A stretch of 64,000 nt of DNA from Phlebopus portentosus (taxonomy: Eukaryota > Basidiomycota > Agaricomycetes > Boletales > Boletinellaceae), in the NCBI GenBank assembly GCA_037892935.1, contig JAYXKI010000011.1, positions 1,302,001-1,366,000 on the forward strand. The letters are read 5' to 3'. The position numbers and the translations under genes were made by a program. Positions 50,105 to 62,095 of the stretch are shown piece after piece; positions within the stretch are counted from its first letter, which is position 1; every line of letters begins with the position of its first letter. The notes under the pieces are model-generated. The model was not told the origin of the DNA. It saw only the letters and a program-made list of their open reading frames with translations, and searched no databases.

Positions 50105-51128
50105 ACACAGCATCAAACTGCCAAAGTACTATGGCAAGCGAAGCGAAGATATTGATCTGTGGGTCAGCCGATGTATCTCGAAGTTGGCACAGCATGGAGT
50201 TAAGAGCGAGGACGAGATCGCAAAAAGTCTATTTGCAGCACTCGAAGGCGACAGCTACGATTGGTTTGCAGAGAAGCAGACCTTGACATCATTTGATGAT
50301 AAAGGAAAGCTGAAACCAGTACCAGCCATTATTGATCCAAATGGAGGAGGAATGTTCACATCTTTGAAGCAGATGTTGGATTGGATGAGAGTCCGAGCAG
50401 GACATCCAATAGTTGGAGAACAGGAAGCGCTATTCCATCTTCTATGCATCCAGCAAAAAGGATCAAGCATCAGAGCATACAATGACGAATTTCGATGACT
50501 CAGAGCTAGAGCACCACCCTCAATTGATGCTACTATGCTCAAGTACATCTATGTCAAAGGACTAGATAATTGGGTCAAACGACGAGTCGAATCTGTACAA
50601 CCCGACGCTTTCGAAAAGTACAAACTGGAAGAATGGATGACATGGACAAGCAACTTAGCAGATGTCGATGCAAGACAGAAGCTGATTGGAAGTCAGACAT
50701 ATACTCCGAGATTCAAGACAAATGGGCAATCATCATTTCGACCACCAATACAACAAACAAAACATGATCCAGACGCCATGGACGTAGATGCACTCCGAGG
50801 CTTGCCAAAGAAGGGAGCGAAATGCTACAACTGTGGAAAGATTGGACACTACTCGAAGAATTGCAAAGCACCAAGGAAGCAAAAGGGTTCTTCCTTAGGA
50901 CAGCCGAAGAAGAGAACAAATGGTCAGAAACGAAAGCCGATGACAGCACGAGCTGTGAATTTCAAGGAAACATGTCCCGACCCTCATTGTCGAAGGCCAG
51001 TCCACTATGATCACATAGCATGGGCTAGAGGAGACGAATCAGCAGGCTACACCTGCAAGCATGATGAAGAATACAGAAACAACTTCCGGAATTCCCTAGC
51101 AAGTAAAGAGCAACAGGGAAAAGACTAG
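50034..51128 (+). pseudogene. gag: Gag of element B, one nonsense codon
   Basis: 364 codons from ATG 50034 with TGA at 50496-50498 (YNDEFR then stop, then LRARAPPS). Ty3-type capsid: LPKYYGKRSEDIDLWV, and RAYNDEFR near the stop. Zinc knuckle CYNCGKIGHYSKNC near 50823. A second Cys/His group (CPDPHCRRPVHYDH) follows near 50974. The single stop fits CGA to TGA. Confidence 0.88.
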
Positions 51129-51129
51129 A

Positions 51130-54100
51130 ACCTCCATCGAACGAGACTGCGCGATGCGAGAGTATGAAGGGTAGCAAGAATGGTTTCAACAACCAGAGTT
51201 TCATACCTCCTGGGTTCAACCCCAGTGAAGCGATGTATAATAAGTGATTGCCAATACATGCATTGCATCCTTGATTACCTATTCGAGTGAAGGTTGGAAC
51301 AAAGACCCTAGCAGTCCAAGCGTTAATCGATTCCGGAGCAACATGTAGTACGATACACCCCAACTTGGTACGACACCATAACCTATTCAAGAAGAGACTT
51401 GATCACCCTCGACCCCTGAATAATGCTGATGGAAGCCCAAACCAAGGAGGAGCAATCACACACGAGGTCTACTCATTAATCTTTGATGGACCTAAGCCGC
51501 AGCCACAAACGCTGGCAGTAGCGACTACAGGACAGGATCAAGTGATCCTAGGCATTGACTATTTGGCCAAAGTCAATCCAGAAATTGATTGGAAGAATCA
51601 AATATGGAATCGGAATGGTAATGTGATACCATTCGAGCTCAACATCATACGAGCTATCAAGAAGTGAAAGCGCAGAAAGCGCAAGCAAAAGCGGCAAAGG
51701 AAAGACAAATCTGACAAGACAAGACCTAGGCATAATACGAAACAACAGGCTCAGAACAGAGACAACTATCGACACTCTGGAGCACCAGGAATACTATTTG
51801 CACCATGGAGGGAAAGTAACAATGGAAACCCTCAAGAGACGAAGCCACAAGCGAAACTGGAAAGTCGACCAGTAACACCGAAACCAGAACAGCCAAAGAA
51901 GGCAGATGAAGCAAAGAGTCCAAGCATGGAAAATATACCAGACTCTACATCGAGACAATCATCAGAAGGAATGATTACAGTGCAACGACGAACAAGGCAC
52001 ATACCGAGAAGGATGATCCCAGCACGGCAATTATACCAGACATCCGAAGGCGAAGTTACTGAAGTAACAGGCAAGCATAGCCGAGATGAACAGGAGGAAA
52101 TAAACGACTCTCCTAAGCGATGGAAGAAACAGCCACTACGAAGAAGGCGACCACTACCACTGGTACAGAAGAAACCAGATGGCAAAGAAATCCAGCCAGT
52201 ACCGAAGGATAATCCTGGGATGACAACTAGTACACATCTACCGGAAGAACAATATCATGACAGACGAATGGCAGGAATAAAACGAAGTTGGACACCACGA
52301 CCGATACCACTCAGAGAAGCAACTCCCACACCGAAGCGTACAAGATGGGCAGATGAGAATAGCAATATTGATATGCAAGATGAACAGGAGACAACAGAAG
52401 ACACTCGTATGCATGATATAGAGCCACTAGACATCGAAAGGCTCAGAATGACCAATCAACCAATTACCCTCACCAGAAAGGAAGAGCTCGCTGAAAAGCT
52501 AGAGCTAGACCTTAAACAAAATTGGTCACCAAGGAACCAAGTCTCACAACCACTGAACAAAGCGAGTTCAGTATCACAGCAGTATTCACAGCAGAAGGCA
52601 GCTGCAGAAGGATTACTCAGCACAGAGAAACGAGATTGGCAAAAACTCCTACCAAAGCAAATTGCAGACTATGCAGACGTATTTGATCCTGACAGATCAA
52701 GGAGGTTACCCAAGCATACAAAATGGGATATGGCGATAAACCTCAAGGAAGGAGTACCATTACCAAAACCAAGGCCTATTATCAAGCTCACACGAGAAGA
52801 GCAGGCAGCACTCAATGCCTATGTCCAAGAATTACTGGACAAAGGATGGATCGAGAAGGTTCACCCCCATGAACCATGTCCGGTAGCAGCACCAGTCTTC
52901 TTTGTTGGAAAGAAAGACGGAGGAGCACGAGCAGTAACCGATTACCGAGACATTAACGATGCGACAGTATCAGATCCATACCCAATACCGATTATGAGCG
53001 TTCTACCAGAGAAACTGGAGAAAGGAAAATTCTTCTTCACCCTCGATATGCGATCAGGATACAACAACCTGAGAATTCGAGAAGGAGATGAATGGAAGGC
53101 AGCATTCCGAGTTGGCAATGCAGTCTACAAGCCGAAGGTCATGATGTTTGGAATGAAGAACTCACCTGCAGTATTCCAACGATTCATGAATGACAACTTC
53201 AAATATTGGCTCAGAACAGAAGAGGCACTAAACTACCTAGATGACCTCATAGGCCAAGCGCAAACTGAAAAGGAGCACTGGACACTCCTCAGGGCAATTC
53301 TACAGAAATGCCGAGAACTTAACATCTATCTCAAAATCGAGAAATGTCATTTCCTCCAAACCCAACTCGACTATCTGGGATTTGTAGTAGGAATGAAAGG
53401 CATCCAGATGGATCCTTACAAACTCAAAGCAATACGAGAATGGCCAACACCAAAGACGAAATGACAGATCCAAAAGTTCCAAGGCTTTTGCAACTTCTAC
53501 CGAAGATTCATCAGGAACTATGCCGATTTATATACACCTATTGGCGAACTTATCAAGAAGGATCACAAGTTCATTTGGACAGAAGCACAGGACAAAGCTT
53601 TTGAAAGTATCAAGAAGGCATTCGAAACCGAAGTGGCATTGGCAATGCCAAAGCCAGATAAACCATATACATTGGAAACCGATGCATCCGATGTAGCAAT
53701 TGGTGCAGTCTTACAACAAGAAGACGACCAAGGAGAACTGAGACCTTTAGGTTTCATGTCAAACACACTATCAAGTGCTCAACGAAATTATCCGACGCAT
53801 GACAAAGAGATGCTAGCAATCATGGAAGCACTCGGACACTGGAGACACTTATTAGAAGGAACAAAAGAACCAATAACCATTCGAAGTGATCATGCAAACC
53901 TCCGATACTTCATGACAGCACAGAATCTGACAAGACGTCAAGCAAGATGGGCACTAGAATTATCACGATATAACTTCAAGATTCTCCATTGGCCAGGCAA
54001 GAAGAATCAGGCAGATGCACTATCACGACGAGCCGATTATATGCCAGAGGACAAGGATAACTTAGGAGTTACCTTGCTACCACCTGATATGGTCAAGCAA

Positions 54101-55642
54101 CAGACATTGCGACGAACCGAGATCAATGGTCTATACAGGCTAGAAACAGAAATGGTCACTATCTCTGATCCGATCATTCGAACGATCAAGAGACACTACA
54201 ATACTGAGGAGGCCAAGAAGGAAATATTGGCGATCAAGAAGAGCAACGGCTACAGTTACAGGAATGGCTTGCACTATGTAACCAATGCATTATATGTCCC
54301 GCCATCCACCAACCTAAAAGCGTTGCTAATCCGAAGGCGCCATGACCACAAGCTCGCAGGCCACCCAGGAGCAGAAAAGACCATAGAACTTGTAAAGCGA
54401 TTATACTATTGGCCGAAGATGGAAGAGATGATCCAAGAATATATCTCATCCTGTGACATATGTCAACGTGCAAAACCGATTCGGCAGTTTCAAAATCCGC
54501 CGCTCCAACCATTGCAGGCACCGCATCAACCATGGGAAACCATAACCTGTGACCTGATTACCGATTTACCAGTCAGCAATGAAGGCTACAGTTCGATACT
54601 TGTTATAGTGGACAAGCTCACTAAAATGGGGAAGTTCATTCCTTGCCAGGGAATACCCAATGCTAAGCAGTTGGCACGCTTGTTTCGCCAACACATCTTC
54701 AAATACTACGGGGCCCCTAAACAAGTAATCTCCGACCGAGGTAGCAACTTCACTGCGCAATTCCTCAAGGAGTTCTGCAGACTCATCGATGTCGAGTGGA
54801 AAACTAGTACAGCGTATCATCCACAAACTGATGGTCAAACCGAGTGACTCAATCAAGAACTCAAACAGTACTTACGCTGCTACGTGTCCTACCGCCAAAC
54901 AGATTGGGCAGAGTACATTGATATGGCAGAATTCGCCTACAACAATTGAAAACACAGTACCACTCATCAGTCACCATTCTATACACTGTATGGATGGCAC
55001 CCTCACCTGGATGTTGCGGAGACCGGTGATTCAAACGTGCCAGAAGCAATAAATCACCTAGAGGAGCTTCGACAAGTACAGCAAGAAGCTTATAATTCGA
55101 TTAGGCAAGCAAATGAGGCAATGAAGCTTTATGCAGACCTGCATCGAGGCAAACTGCCAGAGTACAAGCCAGGAGATGAAGTGTTACTAGACATGAGGAA
55201 TCTCAGTCGACTAGAACCGACAAAGAAACTTGCAATGAAATGGGCAGGCCCTTATAAAGTCGAGAAGGCAGTCGGACAAGTGTCATTCAGATTACGCTTA
55301 CCCGAAACCCTTCCGATCCACCCTGTATTCCATGCAAGTCTTCTCAGGCCTTACAAGCGAAAGGACTACCCTAGAAGACCCACACTAGATGAGCCACCAC
55401 CTATTGAAGTGGAGGGCCAAGCGGAATATGAAGTGGAGACAATTCATGACACACGACGTCATCGAAACAAGATACAGTATCTTATTCAATGGAAAGGATA
55501 CCAAGAGCGAACATGGGAGCCACTTGATAACCTCAAGAACTCCTATCAAATGATAGAAGAGTTCCACAAGAGGTACCCTCAGGCGATGAGGCCACCAAAC
55601 CTTAATCAATGGATCGCCGAACGAAGACAAATTAGGAGATAA
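51130..55642 (+). pseudogene. pol: Pol of element B: protease, RT, RNase H, integrase, chromodomain
   Basis: Lies in the -1 frame relative to gag with no indel that I can see. TGA stops are at 51245, 51272, 51665, 53462, 54845 and 54947, each readable as CGA (for example GQTE-stop-LNQ, where GQTERLNQ is standard). Protease ALIDSGATCSTIH near 51320. RT with DYRDINDATV and YLDD near 53237. RNase H ETDASDVAIGAVLQQ near 53670. Integrase zinc domain HPGAEKT...CDICQ near 54363-54460, core from 54547 with SDRGSNF near 54733. Chromodomain about 55420-55570 (YEVETIHDTRRHRNKIQYLIQWKGY). Confidence 0.92.
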
Positions 55643-55740
55643 TTGCATCACATGCACTCCACCCGATGGAGCTGCATATGGAGCCACAATAGAGACGATG
55701 AGTAAGGTATCCAACAACCTTACCAAGCAATGACATCACA

Positions 55741-56895
55741 GTGGCACCTCAAAGCGATAGCAGAAGAAGACAAATTAGGCAAGAGAGAGGCGACATACCA
55801 GCAAGATGGTATAAAAGACGAAGAAACTCGAGCTTAAGGATCATCAACTCGAATCCTAACAGCTACTCATCTCTCAAAGACAACTACTACTCAGACATGC
55901 CAGTCTTTGACGAACTCCAAGCATTCAGTGCACCTGAAGATGCACCTGATTGGACGTTTGTACTAAAGCCACCTAATGAACGTTATCAATGGCCACAGCT
56001 ATGCAACCACTTTAACCAAGAGAACTATGAAGAAGAGATCATACCCTCATGCCCAGGGAAATACTTCGATGACCTATTTGACAAATGGAACGCAGTCCAT
56101 CAGCCAGCCGAAGAACAACCTGATCTTATGGTACCGAAGCAACCAGAAGGACAACTGCTTAAACTCAGTAACCCTCGAGATGCAGCAGTCCGACGACTCA
56201 ATGATGATGCATTCCTTGCCTATGCAGTCGAACTCGAAACATGAGCCTTACATCGAGGACAAATTGACTTCAGCCACGAGCTGACATACAAGAATGTCAT
56301 GGGCATCTACCACTCAGCAATTCAAATTTGCGCCTACAGACGAGGCCTGACAATCGCAACTCTTAACCGAATAATGCGATGGAGCTACTATCATCCCATC
56401 AGCGTGGATATGATGAAGTACATGAACTACCTAGCCGATCAGACAGCCTTTTATGCTTCCCATGCTATGCAGTTCATGGTGGTACTCAACATGACGAAGT
56501 ACTACGAAGGTACTATGTACCAGGAGCTCATTCGAGCCAGACGATCTACAGGCCAAGCAAATGGTCTGTCAATCGACGACATCACACACCACCTAGTCGA
56601 AGGAAGGATAGTCAACTATGATCCACAATACCTTATGAAACTCAATGAGCGAGAAGAGGAAGCAAGGGAAAGACTACAGGCGACAAGACATCTGATGATG
56701 GAGGATATGATGATCACAATCTATCAGTATCCAAGCGAGATCTACTAGCCAGACAACATGCTCACTATCACAGAGCAAGACGAAGAATTTGGTTCATCAG
56801 ATGAAACTGATTCAGACGAAGAAGACGAGGTTAGCGAACCACCGCCTACGCCAATGAACTCACAGGAAACCATGCCTGAGAGCGAAGAACTATGA
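55741..56895 (+). pseudogene. Extra 384-codon ORF of element B, two stops
   Basis: Same length as 245-1399 with no indels. TGA at 56242-56244 where element A has CGA, and TAG at 56746-56748 where element A has CAG, so both nonsense changes are C to T on this strand. The spacer 56896-57479 that follows has no gene I can see. Confidence 0.85.
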
Positions 56896-57479
56896 TTTAT
56901 GCAAGCTTTTCATTATTCTTTTATGCAACCCCTTTCCCATATCGCGACCTGACATGGTCAATTATGCATTCTATTCTTTCTATGGTATCTATGGTCACAT
57001 CCGACCAAATTATGCCTTTATGCAACCATTATTCCCAACTCGCTATGGTATTTATTCACCATATTCACTGAAATGCCAAGTTGTGAATAAGTTGATGGGC
57101 GGTTTAAGCCTACTTGGTTTAACCAACTATCAACTGTTGCACTTCTTGTGCATCCCAGTGATACATGGTGCATTATGCACCCTTTTCTTATCTTCTATGC
57201 AGAGGAAGAGGAGCCAATAGGCATTCCGACTCTATTTTACTTTTCGAAAAACCCCTTTGGAGGTGGGTGAACCGTAGGTGAACCTATTACTGTGCACAGG
57301 GTTGGTTGAATATCACCCCTTGACCAGTCAATACACCAGGCAAGCCACTTCCAAAGCGACAGAAAACTCATTCAGTAACGACTTTATGACTTTTTCTTTC
57401 TTATCACTTTCAATTGCGTCATAACTCTTTACATGATGCATAGTTCACATTTCACATTCACATCCCGTCCCACCACCCT

Positions 57480-57840
57480 TTACAAATCAACGACTTCCCA
57501 AACACCCTTCTCACGACTTTCCTGTGCCGAAATACCTGCTTTATCGACAGCTTCAGCTGAATCGGAAGGCGCATCAGGGTCAGGGAATATGCAGTTGACA
57601 CGCTGCTGAATTTCTGCAGTCCCTTCATTAGGAACCGATTGCATCTCATAATCGTTCTCCTATGGGACTATCAGCCTACAACCTACAGGCAGAGGCAAGA
57701 GAACTCACCTCATTATGCCTCCTGCGATCTAGAATCCAAAGATTCACGCTGAAAATTGCGACAAGAGCGATGAAAACAACGCAGACAGCGGCGACTTTGG
57801 ACATAACTGGGCAGTGATGATGATGGTTTGATAGCAACAT
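57480..57840 (-). CDS. Antisense two-exon membrane-protein gene, element B copy
   Basis: complement(57480..57659 joined to 57709..57840), 103 residues from ATG 57838-57840. The 49-nt intron (57660-57708) has GTGAGT, GCTGATA and CATAG. Differences from the element A copy are substitutions only (Ile to Val, Gly to Ser in the membrane segment; Arg to His after it; Ser to Pro in the tail), with the stop and splice sites kept. It stays open although neighbouring sense genes carry stops. Confidence 0.7.
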
Positions 57841-57887
57841 CGACTATCACTAGGCAACTCCTTTATCCGAACTTTCTCATGGATTAG

Positions 57888-57928
57888 GATGAACATTTCT
57901 CCGAAAGTTCATCTTAGGAGGGGGGTAG
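57888..57928 (+). promoter_or_regulatory. Hairpin and polypurine tract, element B
   Basis: GATGAAC (57888-57894) and GTTCATC (57907-57913) inverted repeat, then AGGAGGGGGGTAG up to the LTR. Confidence 0.65.
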
Positions 57929-59494
57929 TGAAAGGATCCGCTCAAAAACTCGCATCAAGATTGACATGATTGGCAGATCAACAGGATCAGCATTCCAAAT
58001 GCGACTAGTAACAGTCCAGCAGTCACTAGAGCCAAACTACTGTTAACGCAACCAAGGCAACGGTCACGGGCATCAACGGCAATATACGGGCGTCTAAGAA
58101 GCACGCCACAAGTACGTAACCCCGCGGACTACTTAACACCGCCGACCGGTAATTACCACCGCCGATTTACTACCGCCGACCGTCACCTTAACACCGCCGA
58201 CCAAACTCTCGATCCGACCCGATCAAAAGAAGTCAAGAAACGATCAAAACTACTAGAAGCCCGAGAAGTCTAGAACACGACTACTAAAGCCTAACACCTA
58301 AAGTCTAAAGGCTAATCCGATCCCAATGGAGACATCACTGGCATTCCAGCACTGTCAGACTTGTGCCCGAGCGTACATGGTCCTTTACGAGATATACTTC
58401 ACAGTATGTCATGCTACAAGCGAAACACGTGACTGCCAGATCGAAGTCCAACGTCACACGCAAGAAGCGTTACATGCCAATCCACCAAATCCTATAATAC
58501 CCAAGCGACATGAGGAACTCATTGTTACAACTCGAACCCCTCGAGCTGTAGACCCGATAACTTGGAGGATACTAGGATGGTACAAGCCAGAGCTGCACAA
58601 CTCATGTCCAGCCTCTACAGTACAAGCGAACCTTTATTTACCAAGGAATGCAAACCTGGACACCAAGCAACTACAACTGGCACTCCAACGAAGGATATGG
58701 CAATACATTCGTGATGTTAGACTCCCAGGCAAAGCATGGCTAGTCACTCAAACACAACTGCATCCCCCAGCAGAACTCATACAGTTCATGGTATGCATTG
58801 GACCATACTCTACACCAACCCGACATCTTAATACCAATGTGCGAGTTGTACTTACACCCTTCGGACCACAAGACGAACAGCGAAGAGTCACATATCGAGC
58901 TGCCTACATTGCACCAAGAGCTACAATCCCACCTGGTGATGGAATCGACGTCATAGTGGAGCACTGACAGTGGAGCTTTCCATACTGGAGCAGCACCTCT
59001 ATTGTATTAGTCAGCAACCCCACAGAATTCCGTCATAGTGGAGATACATTGGAGCAAAGTGGCGCTCAGTAGAGCAGAATGACAAAGGAAGTGATGTAAT
59101 GGTGGAGAGAAGTGGAGCAAGGTGGAGCATGGTGGAGTAAAGTGGAGAGAAGATGAGTAAGAAATAGGACGGAAAATGGATTATCTAGAAAGTATAAATA
59201 GCGTTAGAAGTAGGCCCTCTTTCCCCCATCTTTCAATCCTCTTAACACACTGGTGATAGTGTCCTAACACGACTCACTGTGTGCTTTGTACTACTACGCC
59301 TCTTGGAAATCCCAATCTGCTCTTACTCTACCTTGTCTCTGAAAGTATCCCTTACCAGGACTGCAACTAGGAAGGATAGTAAGGGGACCGCGTGGTACAG
59401 CTAAACGTGGGTAGATAGATCACCTCTGCACAACATACCGCTGCTTAGGCAAAAGGATCGAAACCGGTGTAACCCCGGACCTATACCTCTAACA
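57929..59494 (+). repeat. 3' LTR of element B (1566 bp)
   Basis: Same length as 47142-48707. TATA at 59193-59201. Followed by the GACTA duplication and then by the rest of the element O RT frame. Confidence 0.95.
58326..58967 (+). CDS. 213-codon ORF inside the 3' LTR of element B
   Basis: Second intact copy of the LTR ORF (see 47539-48180). Differences include His/Arg at HH/RH near residue 43, Tyr/His near residue 50 and Ile/Thr near residue 185. As the 3' LTR is transcribed through U3, this copy could be translated from genomic or subgenomic RNA. Confidence 0.6.
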   Translation: METSLAFQHCQTCARAYMVLYEIYFTVCHATSETRDCQIEVQRHTQEALHANPPNPIIPKRHEELIVTTRTPRAVDPITWRILGWYKPELHNSCPASTVQANLYLPRNANLDTKQLQLALQRRIWQYIRDVRLPGKAWLVTQTQLHPPAELIQFMVCIGPYSTPTRHLNTNVRVVLTPFGPQDEQRRVTYRAAYIAPRATIPPGDGIDVIVEH

Positions 59495-59499
59495 GACTA

Positions 59500-61673
59500 G
59501 GAAATTGGTTGCGACATTTCATTAAGGATTACAGTTCAGTCGTCAAACCCTTGACCACGCTGATGGGTAAGGTGGAATGGAAGTGGGGCGAAGAGGAGAA
59601 GACAGCATTCAAAGAGTTGAAGCGCCATTTGAGCAGCCCTCTCGTATTGGCAATACCCAACAACAAAGACCCTTTTTGAGTGGAAGCTGATGGTCAGATT
59701 TTGCAACTGGTGGAGTACTTCTCCAGAAGCAAGATGGCAAGTGGAAGGTGATCACTTATCGGTCGTCGACATTCCTGGAGGCAGAACATAACTATGAGAT
59801 CTACAACAAAGAAATGCTCGCCATTGTTCAAGCTCTCAAGGAATGGCAACAATACCTCCAGGGAGCCAAAGAACCCTTCAAAGTATAGACCGATCATGCA
59901 AACCTGACATATTTCTGATGGCCACAAAAGTTAAATTGTCGACAAGCTTGTTGGTGGCTCAATCTAGCTGAGTTTGACTTCACGCTGGTGCATAAGCCGG
60001 GGAAGACGTTGGGCAAAGCAGATATATTGTCGCAATGAACTGATTACAACAAGGGCAAATAGGATAATGAGGACATCACGTTCATCAGGGATGAGTGGTT
60101 GGTCAGAGGAATGGTGGAGATGTCAAGGGATGTACTGATCGAGAAGATTTGGAAAGCGCAGACGGAACTGGATGAGAAAGGGAGACCGGTGAACTTAGTG
60201 TTTGTGGATGGACTGTGGAAGAAAGAAGTGACGGTTAAGCTCTCGACGATGAAGACAAAGAAATTCCAAAACGTCTTTGTACCGACAAGCATGAGGGAGG
60301 AAGTGATGGGGGAGTGCCATGACTCGACATTGGCAGGCCACCCAGGAGCAAACAAGACAGTTGCACTGGCAAACAGAAGTTTCTGGTGGCCTAACATGTA
60401 CGTTGATGTTAGGAATTATATGCAAGGGTGTGATCATTGTCAGCAAATGAAGGCCCTCAGGACAACAAGGGCAAAGGTTTTGCACCCCAACGAGGTGCCA
60501 GAGGCGCCATGGCAAATCGTCACAGTCAACCTGATTGGAGAGTTACCAGAGTCAAATAGGTTCAATGTGATTTGCATTGTAGTTGATCGCTTTAGCAAAC
60601 AAATCCATGTGATTCCGATGACGACAAAGTTAACAGCTGAGGGCATAGCTAGGATCTACAGAGACCACGTCTTCTGACTACATGGACTACCTCAAAAGAT
60701 CATTCACGACTGAGGAGTACAATTTGATGCAAAGATGATGAAGGAGTTATATAAACTCCTTCACATTGAGGGCAACTCGTCGATGGCGTATCACCCACAA
60801 ACTAATAGACAGACAGAGAGGGTTAACTAAGAACTCAAACAGTACCTTTGCTTATACGTCAATCACCATCAATCGAACTGGTCGGACTGGCTAGCGCTTG
60901 CAGAATTTGCATACAACAACTGCAAACACTCGGCGATGAAACTATCTCCTTTCTTTGTCAACACCAGAATGCATCCCTTGGACTTTACAGGAGTCAGGAT
61001 GGCTTCATCGAACCTGTTGGTGGAAGAATTCACCAAACATGTTAAGGAGGTCCATGAGCTTGCTCAGAGTAACTTGGTCAAAGCGAACAAAGACATGAAG
61101 CGCTTTTACAATCATTATGCTGGGAAATCTATTAATTTCAAGGTAGGACAGAAAGTCTTCCTGGACGGACAGAATATCAAGACAATCTGACCAACGAAGA
61201 AGATGGATGACAAGTGGTTCAGTCCCTTCGAGGTAATAGAAAAGGTTGGGGCAAGCGCATACTAACTCAAATTGTTGAAGACATAGAAGAAGGTTCACCC
61301 AGTCTTTAATGAGATATTGCTCAAACCAGCTATCCAACTGTCTTTCGAGTCACAAAAGAAGCCGCCTCTACCCCCGCCAGTGATCATTAATGAACAGGAA
61401 GAGTATGAGGTTGAAGAAATACTCAACTCACGTTTACATTGAGGCAGGCTCTAATTCTTGGTCAAGTGGGTTAGATATGAGGAAGCGACATGGTAGCCGG
61501 AATCCGACGTTAGGGATAATGCGCAGGAATCAATTCAAGAATTCTATTGCAAACATCCTGGAGCTCTGAGGAAGTTAACGATATCTCAACAAAGCCTGCG
61601 AGCACTGTACAAATTCACGTCCTCAGAAGGCTTATGTGGTTGGTCGGGACGCCCAACCTTGAAGGGGGGGTGA
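59500..61673 (+). pseudogene. pol: RT end, RNase H, integrase and chromodomain of element O
   Basis: Continues the frame cut at 47141. One frameshift near 59690 (VEADG then SDFATGGVLLQ) and many stops (59678, 59887, 59917, 60036, 60058, 60675, 60710, 60828 and others). RNase H has VEADG; integrase has HPGANKT...CDHCQQ near 60340-60440 and AYHPQTN near 60790. The chromodomain (YEVEEILNSRLH, LQFLVKWVRYEEATW) is near 61410-61500. The frame ends TGA at 61671-61673, directly at the 3' LTR; AAGGGGGGG at 61662-61670 is the polypurine tract. Confidence 0.88.
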
Positions 61674-62095
61674 TGTCAGGACTCGAACATTTTCCTTTTC
61701 TTTTCTTATATCATCATTCATTTTTAATATTCTTTTCCTTTTCTTTTATTTTTCTTATACGCTTATTCATCCATTCGCTGAAACATTCTATGACATTCCA
61801 TCACACTTACTAATCACCTCATTCCTTCATCATGTGACTTTCCATTAGAGTAGACCTTTCCCACACTCGAAGTCTATATAAGTAGATAGTTTAACTCTTT
61901 TGTTTCCTTGTCTTTCTATTCTACTTACCTTCACTTTAACATAGGTCTTTACTCTTGTATTATTAGTTTACTAAATTCTACTTATCTTCACTTTGACATA
62001 GCGTGTGTACAGCCTGGCAACTCACATTTAGCCAGTTGTTTATTATTTGTGTTGGCTGCCTCGAGATTGATGCTTAGTAGTCTTCCCGCCTAACA
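61674..62095 (+). repeat. 3' LTR of element O (422 bp)
   Basis: Pairs with 43144-43565, same length, many C/T and G/A differences (for example GCCACC/GCTGCC, ACGCTC/ACACTT), so O is older than A, B, E1 and E2. Confidence 0.92.

Larger units (their letters stand above)
47142..59494 (+). mobile_element. Ty3/gypsy chromodomain element B, full length (12.35 kb)
   Basis: Two 1566-bp LTRs and a perfect 5-bp duplication GACTA (47137-47141, 59495-59499). The interior encodes a coiled-coil ORF, gag, pol with chromodomain, an extra 384-codon ORF and an antisense membrane-protein gene; an additional ORF lies in each LTR. LTRs differ at roughly 17 sites by my reading, nearly all transitions, over half at CpG. 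Internal sense genes carry about a dozen stops, so the copy is inactive, but the LTR ORFs and antisense gene remain open. Confidence 0.95.
43144..62095 (+). mobile_element. Ty3/gypsy chromodomain element O, interrupted by element B
   Basis: 422-bp LTRs at 43144-43565 and 61674-62095 start TGTMAGGACTCG and end CCTAACA. Target duplications are TATAC (43139-43143) and TATAT (62096-62100), one transition apart. Without element B it is about 6.6 kb, a normal gypsy size: gag, protease, RT, RNase H, integrase, chromodomain. It has many stops and one frameshift, so it is dead. Confidence 0.92.
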
